DNA of 64,000 nucleotides. Origin: Brasenia schreberi (taxonomy: Eukaryota; Streptophyta; Magnoliopsida; Nymphaeales; Cabombaceae). The notes beneath the pieces are model-generated. The model was given only the letters and a program-made list of their open reading frames with translations. It had not been told where the DNA came from and did no database searches. The stretch lies in assembly GCA_036023115.1 (NCBI GenBank), contig JAYKKT010000080.1, forward strand, positions 7,763,501 to 7,827,500. Direction: 5' to 3'. A program made the position numbers and the translations under genes. Positions 1 through 11,167 of the stretch are shown here, one piece after another (the stretch's first letter is position 1; every line of letters starts with the position of its first letter).

Positions 1-563
1 AGTTTCAGGAGCAATTCTGAAAGGTTGATTTCGAGAACTAGTCTAAGGGCAGTGGTGATCATGTTCCATGATAGGAGAAGATTGTTCAATATTGTGGATA
101 TTTGCATTGGTTTCGGGATGATTGATTTTGCCACAACTAGGTCTTTTGTCATTACTACCATGTGGTTTACATGTTCTACTACATTATCCCCATCCTTCAT
201 TTTAAAGGAGTTATATTTTTGTAGTAACAATTGAACATGTAGCTTTACAGTTGTATCATATTTAGTTATTGAGTCGAAAAACTCTTTCGCGGTCTCGAAT
301 TTCTCGAAGACCCTAATCAGGTCATCCTTCATGAACGTCAACATAACATTTCTAGCTATTATATCATATTTAAGAAATGTTTTATACATATCTATTTGTT
401 GTTTTGTTGCGTCTAGTGGTGGTGGACATACTGTTTTTTTTAAGACATACTCTACACATTCAAGTGTTAAAGCGAGCGGTATTCTTCTCTTCCATGTTTT
501 GAAGTTTAGAATGTTTAATTTTTTCGTCTTTGCCAATTTCGACACACATATTATTGAGTTCAT
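1..563 (-). CDS. Copia gag polyprotein (UBN2 type), partial
   Basis: The minus strand is open from an ATG at 563-561 to the window edge (187 codons, no stop), so the C-terminal part of gag and all of pol lie outside. The N-terminal part contains the pattern W-K-R plus 'LECVEYVL', then a region like 'FEKFETAKEFFDSI', a Leu/Lys-rich helix, 'YNSFKMKDGDNVVEHVN' and a 'LLLSWN' stretch. These are typical of the gag/UBN2 domain of plant Ty1/Copia retrotransposons, which packages element RNA. A leader and a tRNA primer site lie upstream at the expected place. There is no frameshift or stop in the visible part, so this copy may be fairly young. Homology is by pattern recognition, not search. Confidence 0.8.
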   Translation of the reverse strand, partial: MNSIICVSKLAKTKKLNILNFKTWKRRIPLALTLECVEYVLKKTVCPPPLDATKQQIDMYKTFLKYDIIARNVMLTFMKDDLIRVFEKFETAKEFFDSITKYDTTVKLHVQLLLQKYNSFKMKDGDNVVEHVNHMVVMTKDLVVAKSIIPKPMQISTILNNLLLSWNMITTALRLVLEINLSELLLK

Positions 564-1936
564 TTTTATATGCTGAACAATTTTAACAAATAGACAGTAT
601 ATAAAGAAAACATTTATCAAGCAACAAACCACAAATATCATAACTCTAATTAGCACGATACGCAATATCCAAATAATGAGCTAAAAATAACTCATTTATA
701 ATATAAAATTAAGCTGGAATAAATCTGTAATTTTCCCAAAGAAATTCCTATCTTTGATAATTTTTCAAAACATCGGGGGTAAAAAGGTAATTTTATTTAT
801 TTATTTGGTTTTGTATTTTTTCAAAAAGAACAAGGATCAAAAAGTAAAATCGGCATTTGGTATTTCTGAAAATTGGTCATTGATTGGGGTTAAATGCGTA
901 ATTTTGCTCCTAAGTCCGAATTTGTAATTTTCACAAAAGACAGGAGCAGATTTGTCTTTTGATATAGTTGTAGTATTATAAAATGTTTAACCGATAAGGA
1001 TAGGAAAGTAATTCAATCTCCTAATTTTTCGTATTTTTCATAAACTGTTAGAGGGCAAAAAAGACTTTTCACCCAAATAAGAGTAAAACCATTTTTTTAT
1101 CTGAAAATATCTAGATATTTTCAGATAATTTTATCCAATAGCAATTTTGAAATTTAAGAAAAACGATCGGGGTAGAATGGACTTTTCAGTCCATTGCCCA
1201 CCAATGTTTTTCCAAAATCGGTGGTTTTTGCCCGTTGTTTTTCAAAATTGGGGGTGGTTTTCAAAACTGTTGGTTTTCACTCGTAGTTTTACTAAATCGG
1301 GACTGGTTTCGAAAAACCACTGGTTTTTGCACGTGGTTTTTCAGTATGTTTAAAAAGTAGAGGAGAGAGAGAGAAGCGAGAAAAAGGGGGAGAGGGCGGT
1401 CGACTACCTCTCCTCTGTCTCTTCCTGGCCTACGGCCACCCACTGGCCTTTTGGCCAGGGTTCTGGCGATAGTTTTCCTACGACCGTCCTCTGGCCTTCT
1501 GATGAGGGTTCTGCCGATGGTTTCCTGCCGCCACCCTTTGGCATTCTATCAAGAATTTTGTCGGTGGCTTTCTTGTGGCCGCCCTTTGGCCTTTTGTCCG
1601 GGGTTCTGACGGTGGTTTTCCTGTCTTTTTATGGTCGTATGTCGGCCTTCTTCTCTTGGCCTTTCTCTCTTGGCTCTTGTCACCTTTTGTCCTGTCTCGA
1701 TTTAGGCTAGATGTTGTTGCTTCTGTCCTGTCTCGACTTGGGATGGTTGTTGCCGCCTCTGGTCTGTGTCGACTTGGGCTGGATGTTGTCGCCTTCTACC
1801 GAGACCTGCAACAGTCTGTCTCGACTTGGGCTAGCTATTGGCACCTTCTGCCGATACCTACAACAAGGAGTCTTCTTCCTCTGTTTTCTCCTTCTTTTTA
1901 TTTTTAATGCGTATCTTTTTTGTAGGGACAAACCAA
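564..1936 (-). other. Copia 5' leader between PBS and gag
   Basis: A non-coding stretch of about 1.4 kb between the primer-binding site and the gag ATG. The half nearest gag is AT-rich. The half nearest the LTR is GC/CT-rich, with degenerate short repeats such as 'tggttttt' (1200-1345) and 'ctgtctcgacttgg' (1725-1830). Short ORFs here look like chance reading through these repeats; I see no domain in them. Confidence 0.5.
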
Positions 1937-1948
1937 GCCCTGATACCA
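1937..1948 (-). promoter_or_regulatory. tRNA primer-binding site of the Copia element
   Basis: The minus strand reads tggtatcagggc, differing in one base from the initiator-tRNA-Met primer site TGGTATCAGAGC used by many plant LTR retrotransposons. It sits two bases inside a plausible LTR end (...CATCA at 1951) and upstream of gag on the same strand. Confidence 0.7.
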
Positions 1949-1950
1949 AT

Positions 1951-2689
1951 TGATGGCGATTTTGGTCAGCTCTCCAGCATCCTTTGCACTAGCTAGATGA
2001 AGCCTTGCTTTAGGTACGCAGCAGCGGATTGTCTGTTTCCTGTGAATAGGTATGTGAAATATGGATTTCAAGGTTTCCTCATAGTAGAATTTGACTTAGA
2101 GTTATTTCAATTCGTGTTCGATGATATTGATTTCTACCTTGCTCTCTATTTATACATCAGTGTCCTCTCCGTATCTTCTCGGATTCTTTACTGGGCTTTC
2201 CTTTTCTGGAACCTTTATCCAGTCGGTTACGGATAAGCATCGTAACCGTCCGGCAGTTTTGACTTGTCATAGTCATTACGACCTTCCTTCTCACAACCTT
2301 TTCACATATAACGGTTGGATGGTCAGTCCAACCGTTTATGTGCTGGAATTACCGAGAATAGCCACTATTTCCTTACAATGCATTCCATAATTTAGGTGCA
2401 AATCGGCATTCACGAGGAATATGCAGCAGTCTCAGGGGTTTGACACACTTGACAGTGTATTGGGCTGCCAAATATCGGAAACCGTCACACATTCATGAGT
2501 AGCCATACAAAGAAATAACCGCACCCTTTTGGGACCTGGCCAACCCCAAATTAGTTTTCAAATTCAATACGGTTTACCAGTTTATCTGCCATGATAAAGT
2601 GGCACTCTTAACCAAACAGCTTGCCCTTCCAATTGTTTGGTATAAATGTAAGACACTTCTGACCTTGCATTAAAGCAACTCATCATGAT
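1951..2689 (-). mobile_element. Putative 5' LTR of the Copia element
   Basis: The LTR end next to the primer site is clear (minus strand ...gccatca). The outer end is a guess: the minus strand at 2689 starts TGATG, an inverted match to the CATCA end, giving an LTR of about 740 bp. A good TATA box (minus tataaatag, 2154-2146) lies inside. The partner LTR is outside the window, so the outer border cannot be checked. Confidence 0.4.
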
Positions 2690-4033
2690 CACCAAAATGA
2701 GTTTTTAAACTCCGTATTCGAAGCACATACCTTCGCTTGAAATTTAACCAGGATCAGCCCAATTTCTTGATCCAAAATATGAGGTTGTTCAAGCTTGTAG
2801 CTCCCTCACGGGACGTTTAAATCGGTATTGCGTGGACATGATGCAGACATTTTATGAGCCCCATGCACACATCAATTACTCCATTTCATCTTCACAACTC
2901 GGTTCGTTCTTTGAGTGCAGAAAAGAGGGGAACTATTCAGTGGCAAATGGACCCGATTGTAGCGTTCAGGATAGCAACGACTGCCGGCGGATCTACGTGC
3001 ACCACCTATTCATTGTACCCGCACAATGATTTCTTGGAGTCCGACTGTTCTTTTGCATTACCATCGTAGTCATTGCAGTTAACAACAAGGTGTAGAGGCT
3101 TATGTGAAGATTAGTCAACTGTGACGGTGCTGCCTGCTAAGCATTGTTGTGCAGGAAATGTGCGTGCATAATCACCACAAAGTTTTAAGGATCATCGGTA
3201 CATTACAGGTGTGGGCACCACTGCAAGGTGATTGCTCAACTGTGATATTTTTGTTTTCAGTGAAAGAGTCATATATGCGTCCTTTCTTTGATCAATCTCT
3301 AACCCAGTTTGCCCAGGCTTGTGTTTAAGAATTCATTGAACAACCGAAAGTCAACATGATTCCTCAATTGGTGAAATTTCAGCGCATTTTGGACCATTTA
3401 TGTTGAACCAATGAAGGCAAGGAAGCACGTCAACACGCGCACACACACACACAGAAGCTGATGTGCATGTGATGCTTTCCTCTTTCGTATAGGTCATGTA
3501 ATCATCTTTGTTTACATCTTAGAGTTTGGAATCTCTCAAGTTACGACCTTTAACTTTCAAATGCATCAATAGCGTGAATCTGCAACTATCGCGAGCTTCT
3601 ACAGATTGTCACAATGTCATAAGAAGTATAATATTTATTGATTTTTTATTTTCATGGCACACAGTGGTCGCTTATCCAAGATAAACACCACGTAATGGTA
3701 GGATCAGCTCTCTTGTCCTCTCAATAACATACGACACTTTCCAAGTTCCTTTTCTTATGGATTCTGAAAAGGAATGAACATAAACTGAGGCTTTGTCATC
3801 CAATGCAAAAGAAAGCATTCATTTCTTTCTTCCCTGTCGATAGGACTCCACAAATCAAAACTCAGAAAAGATTTTCGCTGTGGGTTGGCTTTTGGGAAGG
3901 TAGGCTTCAATGGGTGCACGGAGCTTTAAAATGGAGGGAATAATCTGAGTCTCCATAGCATTCAGTGCAATTGAATCCTAAGGCTGACAATGGAGATTAA
4001 GAGTTGGTTCACAATCCTCAATCGGACGGTTTT
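2690..4033. other. Intergenic stretch, no gene recognised
   Basis: Short ORFs only, without recognisable domains. It includes a short CA microsatellite near 3436-3454. The last seven bases before the RTE LINE (cggtttt, 4027-4033) are repeated after it (10572-10578) and form its likely target-site duplication. Confidence 0.4.
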
Positions 4034-4229
4034 CAACAACAATAACAACAACTAAGCCTTTTCTCATACTAGACGGAGTTGGCTACATTGATTCTTTGTT
4101 TCCATAGAGCCCCATCATGTGTCATGTTAGCAGTTAACTCAATATAAGGTAGATCATTATTTATTGTTTTTCTCCAACACTTTGTGGTCGTCTTTACCTC
4201 TTTTAATACTTCCAAAATCTTGTTTTTCA

Positions 4230-6159
4230 TACCTTCTTAAAGGCGCTTCTTTTGATCTTTATATATGTTTAAACATCTTAAACGATATTTTCTCATTTTA
4301 TCCTCTATTGGTATCACTCCCAAATTATTTCTAATAACCTCATCATGAATATGGTCTTTCCTTTTACGACCACTCATCCATCTCAACATCTTCATTTTTG
4401 CCACAAACATCTTTTGTACATGTTGATGATTAACTATCCAACACTTAGAACCATAAAACATGGCAGGTCTAATTGTTGCTATAAAATATTTACCTTTTAA
4501 CTTTAATGGTATCTTCTTGTCACAAAGAATACCTGGTGCTCCTCTCCATTTTAACCAACCTGCATTAATTTTATGCGTAACATCCCCATCAATTCTTGCA
4601 TCACTATGACAAATTGACTCTAGGTATTTAAAACTTTCCTTTTAGGAGATGAATGTATGCCAATTTTAATTTCTATGTCCTCTAAAGTGACCAAATTATC
4701 AAACGTACATTCCATATATTATGTCTTTGTTCTACTAAGTCGGAAGCTTTTATTTTCTAATGTTTCTCTCCATGGTTCCAACTTTCTATTAACTTTTTCC
4801 TTAGACTTCTCCACTAACACAATGTTATATGCAAATAATATATACCAATGTACTTCATCTTGAATATGTTTTGTTAACTCATCAATCACCATTATAAATA
4901 ACCATGGACTTAAAATTGATCCTTAATGTAACCCAATATTAACTTCAACGAATTATGTCATTCCTTCATGGGCCCTCACACATATTTTTGCACCATCATG
5001 CATGTCTCTAATAAGGTTTATGTATGTCAATGGGATACCTCTTTTTTCTAAGGTTCTCCAAAAAACATCTCTTTGTACCTTATCGTAAGCTTTTTCTAGA
5101 TCAATAAATATCATGTGAAGGTCTTTCTTTTTTGCTCTAAAATATTTCATAAGACATCTCAAAAGGTGAATCACTTCAACAATAGATATGCCTGTCATGA
5201 ATCCAAATTGGTTCTTTGTTGTACATGATACTTGTCTTAACCTACATTCGATAATTCATTCCCATAATTTCATAGTATGGCTCATTAACTTGATACCCCG
5301 ATAATTCACACAATTCTAAATGTCTCCTTTGTTCTTGTATATGGTATAAGTGTACTCGCTCTTCATTCCTCGAGCATCTTTTGGTTTCTCCATATTTGAT
5401 TAAATAGTATTATAAGCCAAGTGATTCATATCTCTCTTACGATTTTCCAAACTTCTATAGGAATATTGTCTAGTCCTACATATTTACCGTCCTTCATATA
5501 TTTAAGAGTCTCTTTAACTTCATTTTTTTGAATACATCGGTAGAAATTATGGTTTATATACTTTTCTGATTTGGCTAACTCTCCTAAGTTAATATTAACG
5601 TCTTTATCTTCATTAAAAGCTTATAAAAATCAATTTTCCATCTATTTTTTATATAATCATTTGTCAATAAAGATTTTTCATCATCGTCGCATTTAACAAA
5701 ATTAAGATCCTTGGTTTTCTTATTTTTAGCCTTAGCTATCCTAAAAATATCTCTTTCACCCTCTTTTGAGTTGATCTTTTTATATAGATCCTTCCAAATT
5801 TTACCTTTTGTTTTACTAACGTTCTTTTTCGCTTATTTCTTTGCTTTCCTATAAGTATGTAAAGTTTTACTAGTCTTCTTAGTATAATGTAATTTGTAAC
5901 ATGCCTTCCTTGCCTTGATTTTATCTTGCACTACTTCACTCCACCACCAAGCTTCTTTTTATGCCGTTACACCTCCTTTAGATTTACCTAACACATCTTT
6001 CGCTACTTTCCTAATGTGTATAACCATATTGTTCCACGTATCACAAGGTGTACTAATATAATTTCAAGCATCTCCTTGATAGACTTTTTGTTTAAATATA
6101 CTTTCTTTCTCACTTTTGAGGTTACACTATTTAATTTGAATAGCTCGATCCACTCTTTT
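4230..6159 (-). pseudogene. RT and C-terminal part of the outer RTE LINE, decayed
   Basis: Remnants of the reverse transcriptase (5198-4953, with '[18 protein letters not shown]' and '[14 protein letters not shown]') and of the region after RT (4461-4237, with '[18 protein letters not shown]' and 'LRWMSGRKRKD') on the minus strand. They match the same regions of the inner copy (8380-9180) and the 34-37 kb copy almost word for word, but are cut by stops and frameshifts. The endonuclease part of this element is on the other side of the inner insertion (9441-10200). Confidence 0.75.
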
Positions 6160-6472
6160 AACTCTATCTATGTAAGGGATCACCCTTGCATTGCCGATCC
6201 CAAGCCCGGATAAAGGAGGAGGGTTGTGTTAGGCTTCCGACAGCTAGCGTAAAACTTCGTCGGATTTTTATAACATGGATTACAAAAATTATGAGCATTG
6301 CTTTGGGGCATCCAAGCCTAGCGACGTGCTGTAGAGCCCGAATGTAGTAAGAAGTAAGCAAGGGCCACTACATTTTTGCCCGAATGTAGTGAATCAATTG
6401 TAGAGAGGGTTCCCACATCATGGACGGGTGTAGGTAAAGAAGTTAGTCCCGCTACATTGCCGCCTGAATGTA

Positions 6473-7120
6473 GTGAAAATTTTCAAAGACGGTCTTCGCA
6501 TTTTGATTATGAATGGATGCGAGGTAAGGAAGCTAGTCGTAAATAATAAGATTCATATTGGTTCTTGGAATATCGGAACATTATCGAGTAAGCTAATAGA
6601 GGTGGTAGATACTATGATTTGGAGAAAGATTCATATTCTATATTTACAAGAGACAAAATGGGTTGTAGAAAAAGCAAAGGAGATAGAGGATACAGGTTTT
6701 AAATTATGGTACTCAGGCAAAGAAAAGGCTCGAAACGGAGTTGATATTATTATAAATAAAGATTTAAAGGAGAGTGTAGTAGACATACAACGATATGGTG
6801 ACCGAATCATGACATTGAAATTAGTGTTAGGAGCAGAGGTTTTGAATATAGTTTGTGCTTATGCACCCCAAGTAGGACTAGAAGATAGTATAAAGACTGT
6901 TTTTTGGGAAGAGTTAGATAAGGTGTTTCAAAAGATTTCACAAAGGGAGATGATTGGTTTAGGAGGAGATTTAAATGGACATGTCGGTAAAGAGGCATTA
7001 GGATATCAAGGGATTCATGGAAACTTTGGTTTTGGGGATATAAACGAGGAAGGTAGGGAGATTTTAAATTTTTCTATGGCATTTGATCTCTTTATAGTCA
7101 ATACAATCTTCAAAAAATGA
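6473..7120 (+). pseudogene. RTE APE-type endonuclease
   Basis: The 215-residue ORF carries the apurinic endonuclease-like motifs of RTE LINEs in order: 'GSWNIGTL' (about residue 32), 'QETKW' (about 60), 'YAPQ' (about 132), 'GGDLNGHVG' (about 164). This enzyme nicks the target DNA to prime reverse transcription. The ORF stops at a TGA (7118-7120) where the 34-kb copy reads on (...aatcgagatgaac), so this is an in-frame break of what was one longer polyprotein. Some motif residues differ from the sister copy (for example Y for C before LQETKW). Confidence 0.8.
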
Positions 7121-7227
7121 GATGAACATTTAATTACTTATAAGAGTGGCCTATCATAAACATAAATTGATTACTTTATTTGTAGAAAAACAGATAGAGC
7201 GTATTGTAAAGATTGTAAGGTAATTCC

Positions 7228-8361
7228 ATGAGAAAGCTTAACCACCCAACATCGACTTTTAGTTATGGATTTACAAATAAAAAAATAGACAAAGAAGAAA
7301 GAGTACATCGAGCTATTCGGACTAAATGGTGGAACCTCAAAAGCGAGAAAGAAGATATATTTAAACAGAAAGTCCTTCAAGGAGATGTTTGGAATAATGT
7401 TGGCACACCCTGTGATATGTGGAACAATATAGCTATACATATTAGGAAAGTGGCGAAAGATGTGTTAGGGGTATCTAAGGGAGCTGTATCGGCACAAAAA
7501 GAAGCTTGGTGGTGGAGTAAAGTAGTACAAAATAAAATCAAGGCAAAGAGGGCATGTTACAAATTACATTATGCTAAGAAAACTTTAGAAGCTTATAAGA
7601 AAGCAAAGAAGGAAGCGAAAAAGGCCGTTAGTGAAACAAAAGCTAAGATTTGAGAGGACTTATATAAAAAAACTCAAGTCAAAAGAGGGTGAAAGAGATA
7701 TTTTTATGATAGCTAGGGCTAGAGATAAGAAAACTAAAGATCTTAATTATGTTAGATATATAAAAGACGAAGATAAAAAAATTCTAGTGGCAAATGATGA
7801 TATAAGAAATAGATGGAAAATTTATTTTTATAATCTTGTTAATAAAAATAAAGATGTTAGTATTAGTTTAGAAGATTTAGCCAACTCAAAAAAGTATATA
7901 AACCACAATTTCTACCGACGTATTCAAAAGAATGAAGTCAAAGAGGCTCTTAAACATATGAACGGTGGCAAATCGGTAGGACCAGATAATATTCCTATAG
8001 AAGTTTGGAAAATACTATGAGAAATAGGATCACTTGGCTCACAAGACTATTTAATGAAATATGGAAAAACCAAAAGATGCTCGAGGAATGGAGAGCAAGT
8101 ACACTTATACCCATATATAAGAACAAGGGAGACATTCAAAATTGTGTGAATTATCAAGGTATCAAGTTAATAAGTCATACTATGAAATTATGGGAAAGAA
8201 TTATCGAATGTAGGTTAAGACAAGTATCAAGTACAATAGAGAACCAATTTGGATTCATGCCAGGCAGATCTACTATTGAAGTGGTTCACCTTTTGAGACG
8301 TCTTATGGAACATTTTAGAGCAAAAAAGAAAGACCTTCACATGATATTTTTATTGATCTAG
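7228..8361 (+). pseudogene. RTE linker and N-terminal reverse transcriptase, broken
   Basis: Three overlapping-frame ORFs (7228-7653, 7631-8020, 8005-8361) form the Lys-rich linker after the endonuclease and the first RT blocks: '[15 protein letters not shown]', '[15 protein letters not shown]', '[20 protein letters not shown]' and '[10 protein letters not shown]'. Frame breaks lie near 7640, 8018 (TGA where the sister copy has GGA) and 8349 (one extra T in a T-run). It is therefore not translatable as one protein. Confidence 0.8.
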
Positions 8362-8405
8362 AAAAAGCTTATGATAGGGTACCGAGAGAGGTTCTTTGGA
8401 GAACT

Positions 8406-9395
8406 TTGGAAAAAAGAGGTATCCCATTGACATATATTAACCTTATAAGAGACATGTATGATGGTGCAAAAACATGTGTGAGGACTCATGAAAGAACGGC
8501 AGACTTCTTTGAAGTTAATATTGTGTTACATCAAGGATCAACTTTAAGCCCATACTTATTTATAATGGTGATGGTTGAGTTAACAAAACATATTCAAGAT
8601 GAAGTACCTTGGTGTATGTTATTTGTAGATGACATTGTATTAGTGGAGGAGTCTAAGGAAAAAGTTAATAGAAAATTGGAACTATGGAGAGAGACATTAG
8701 AAAGCAAAGGCCTCCGACTTAGTAGAACAAAGACAAAATATATGGAATGTAAGTTTGATTATTTGGTTACTTCAAAGGACATAGAAATTAAAATAGGCAC
8801 ATATTGCATTCCCCAAAAGAAAAGTTTTAAATACCTAGGGTCAATTTTTCAGAGTGATGGAAGAATTGATGGAGATGTTACACATAGAATAAATGCTGGT
8901 TGGTTGAAATGGAGAGGAGCATCAGGTATTCTTTGTGATAAGAAGATACCATTAAAATTAAAAGGTAAACATTATAGAGCAGCAATTAGGCCTGTCATGT
9001 TTTATGGTTATGAGTGTTGGGCAGTTAATCATCAACATGTACAAAAGATGTGTGTGACAGAAATGAAGATGTTGAGATGGATGAGTGGTCATAAAAGAAA
9101 AGATCGTATACATAATGAGGTTATTAGAAACAAATTAGGAGTGGCACCAATAGAGGATAAAAGGAGAGAACATCATTTAAGATGGTTTGGACATATAGAA
9201 AGAAGATCAAAAGAAGAACCTTTAAGAAGGTTAGAAAAACTAAATTTGGAAAGTATTAAAAGAGGTAGAAGACGACAACAAAAGTGTTGGAAAGAAACAA
9301 TAAAGAATGATCTAGCTTATTGGGAGTTAACTCCTAACATGGCACACGATAGGGATTTGAGGAAACAAAGAATCCATGTAGCCGACCCCATCTAG
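8406..9395 (+). pseudogene. RTE reverse transcriptase catalytic part and C-terminus
   Basis: A 329-residue ORF with '[13 protein letters not shown]', the catalytic box '[11 protein letters not shown]' (xxDD; about residue 74), '[12 protein letters not shown]' and the RTE C-terminal region '[19 protein letters not shown]' and 'WFGHIERR'. It ends at a TAG just before the conserved 3' tail. It copies element RNA into DNA at the nicked target. The upstream frame is broken, so this copy is probably inactive, though this segment itself is uninterrupted. Confidence 0.82.
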
Positions 9396-10571
9396 TATGG
9401 GAAAGGGCTTAGTTGTTGTTGTTGTTTGTTGTTGTTGTTGTAGCTTGATCCACTCTTTTCTTCTTTGTTCACTTTTTTACCAATAAATATATAGCTAAAA
9501 GTCGATGTTGGGTGGTTAAGCTTTCTCTTAGAATTACCTTGAAATATTTAGAACATGATCTATGTTTTTTTTTTCCTACAAACAAAATAATCAATTTGTA
9601 TTTGTGATAAGTCACTCTTATAAGTAATTAAATGTTCATCTCATTTTTTGAAGATTGTATTGACTATGAAGAGATCAAATGCCATAGCAAAATTTAAAAT
9701 CTCCCTACCTTCATCATTTATATCCTCAAAACCAAAGTTTTCATGAATACCTTGATATCCTAGTGTCTTTCTAGCGACATATCAATTTAAGTCTCTTCCT
9801 AAACAAATCATCTCCCTTTGTGGAATTCTTTGAATCACCTTATTTAACTCTTCTCAAAAAGCCATCTTTATACTATCTTCTAGTCCTACTTGAGGTGCGT
9901 AAACATAAACTATATTCTCCAAGCACTAATTTCAACATCATGATTCGATTACGATATCGTTGTATGTTTTCTACTCTATCCTTTAAATATTTATTTACGA
10001 TAATATCAAGTCCGTTTCAAGCCTTTTACTTTCTTGAGTACCATAATTTAAAACCTATATTTTCAATGTTCTTTGCTTTTTTTCAACCCACTTTGTCTCT
10101 TGTAAACATAGAATATGAATCTTTTTTCGAATCATAGTATTTACCACCTCCATTAGCTTATAAGACAATGTTCCTATATTCCAAGAACCAATATGAATCT
10201 TATTAGCTTCCTTACCCCCACATCCATCCATGTTGAAAATGCAGAGACTCTCTCTACAATTTGTTTACTACATTTGAACGACAATATAACGGGACTAATT
10301 TTTTTACTCATACCCGCCCATGATGTGGGAACCCTCTTTACAGTAGATTAACTACGTGTAGTTCAAAATGTAGAGGCTCTTGCTTACTTTTTACTGAATT
10401 CGGGCTCTACAGTACGTCACTAAAAGGGGATGCCCCAACACAATCTCTAATTTGTATAATTCATGGTCTAAAAATTCAACAAAGTTTTACGCTAGTTGTC
10501 GAAAGCCTAATGCAACCCTCCTCCTTCATTCAGGCCTGGGACCGGTCATGCAAGGATGATCCCTTGCATGG

Positions 10572-11167
10572 CGGTTTTTCTTCCACTAGTTAAAATATAA
10601 CATAAAAGAAGCAATAAGGTCTCCTCAAAATTAGTTTGTTTTTTTAACACAGCATGACCAAAAGTTTGTAATGAAGGCTTTAATGTGACAGCGGAAGGTT
10701 GATAAATATCACCTCAACGTATTACTTGCAAAAGCCTTAGAAAAGAAGGTTATAATAAGGCATATGCAACAAAGGCACAATATTGAAAAAGAATATTATT
10801 TAACCATAAAAGCCTTGAGAAAAACTATATGTTAGAAAAGTATTTATAAAAGAATACATAAGAGAGAGAATGAGAGAGTACATTGAGAGGTGAAGGAGTG
10901 AAGGGGAGAAAGAGAGGGGGCTGGTCACAGCCAGCCCCCAACGGCTACATCACTAGCCGTTGGAGGCCTGGGCCCCCAATGGCTAGTGGCCTTGGGGATC
11001 CTGGCCCTCAAGGCCCAATGGGCCAGGGCCTGTCGTGGCCGGCCCTATTTTCTAACAAAGTTTATGTTCTAAATTCACATATAAACTCTACAATGATAAC
11101 AGCTGAAACAGCATCAGGTACTAGAGCATATTACATAATGGGAGACTGACCAACAACGGTTCCTGGA
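10572..11167. other. Spacer between LINE and MYB gene
   Basis: No gene seen. The first 250 bases are AT-rich. From 10840 on it is GA-rich, then GC-rich with two abutting perfect hairpins (10916-10963). The MYB gene's 3' UTR and poly(A) site should lie somewhere here on the minus strand, but I cannot place them. Confidence 0.4.
10916..10963. repeat. Two abutting perfect hairpins
   Basis: Stem 1: gggggctgg (10916-10924), loop tcacag, ccagccccc (10931-10939). Stem 2: ccaacggcta (10938-10947), loop catcac, tagccgttgg (10954-10963). Both stems are perfect, both loops are six bases, and they share two bases. They lie 200 bp past the stop codon of the MYB gene on its downstream side. Confidence 0.8.

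Larger units (their letters stand above)
6160..9440 (+). mobile_element. Inner RTE-clade LINE, near full length
   Basis: A plus-strand RTE element of about 3.28 kb, inserted in the outer one. The 5' end is near 6170 (tatgtaagggatcaccc, like the outer copy's 5' end). The 3' end carries the family signature 'ccgaccccatctagtatggg' then a (GTT)n tail (9412-9440). It is flanked by tagctcgatccactctttt (6141-6159) and the same 19 bases with one mismatch (9441-9459). Coding remnants are an APE endonuclease (6473-7120) and RT (7228-9395), with a few stops and frameshifts. It is the most complete RTE in the window. Confidence 0.88.
4034..10571 (-). mobile_element. Outer RTE-clade LINE, split by a second LINE
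   Basis: A minus-strand non-LTR retrotransposon in two pieces, 4034-6159 and 9441-10571, about 3.26 kb together. The 3' end is at 4034 (caacaacaa..., the complement of a GTT-rich tail) and the 5' end at 10571 (minus ccatgcaagggatcatcc). The shared flank cggtttt at both outer ends is the probable target duplication. The GTT tail and the APE-RT order fit the RTE clade. Many stops and indels make it a dead copy. The break at 6159/9441 is an insertion of another RTE on the opposite strand, with a 19-bp duplication of outer-element sequence. Confidence 0.85.

Noticed and set aside
1575..1953. Two overlapping ORFs of 80-110 residues in the GC/CT-rich part of the Copia leader
   Set aside because: Low-complexity repeats (ctgtctcgacttgg) open in several frames on both strands; no domain.
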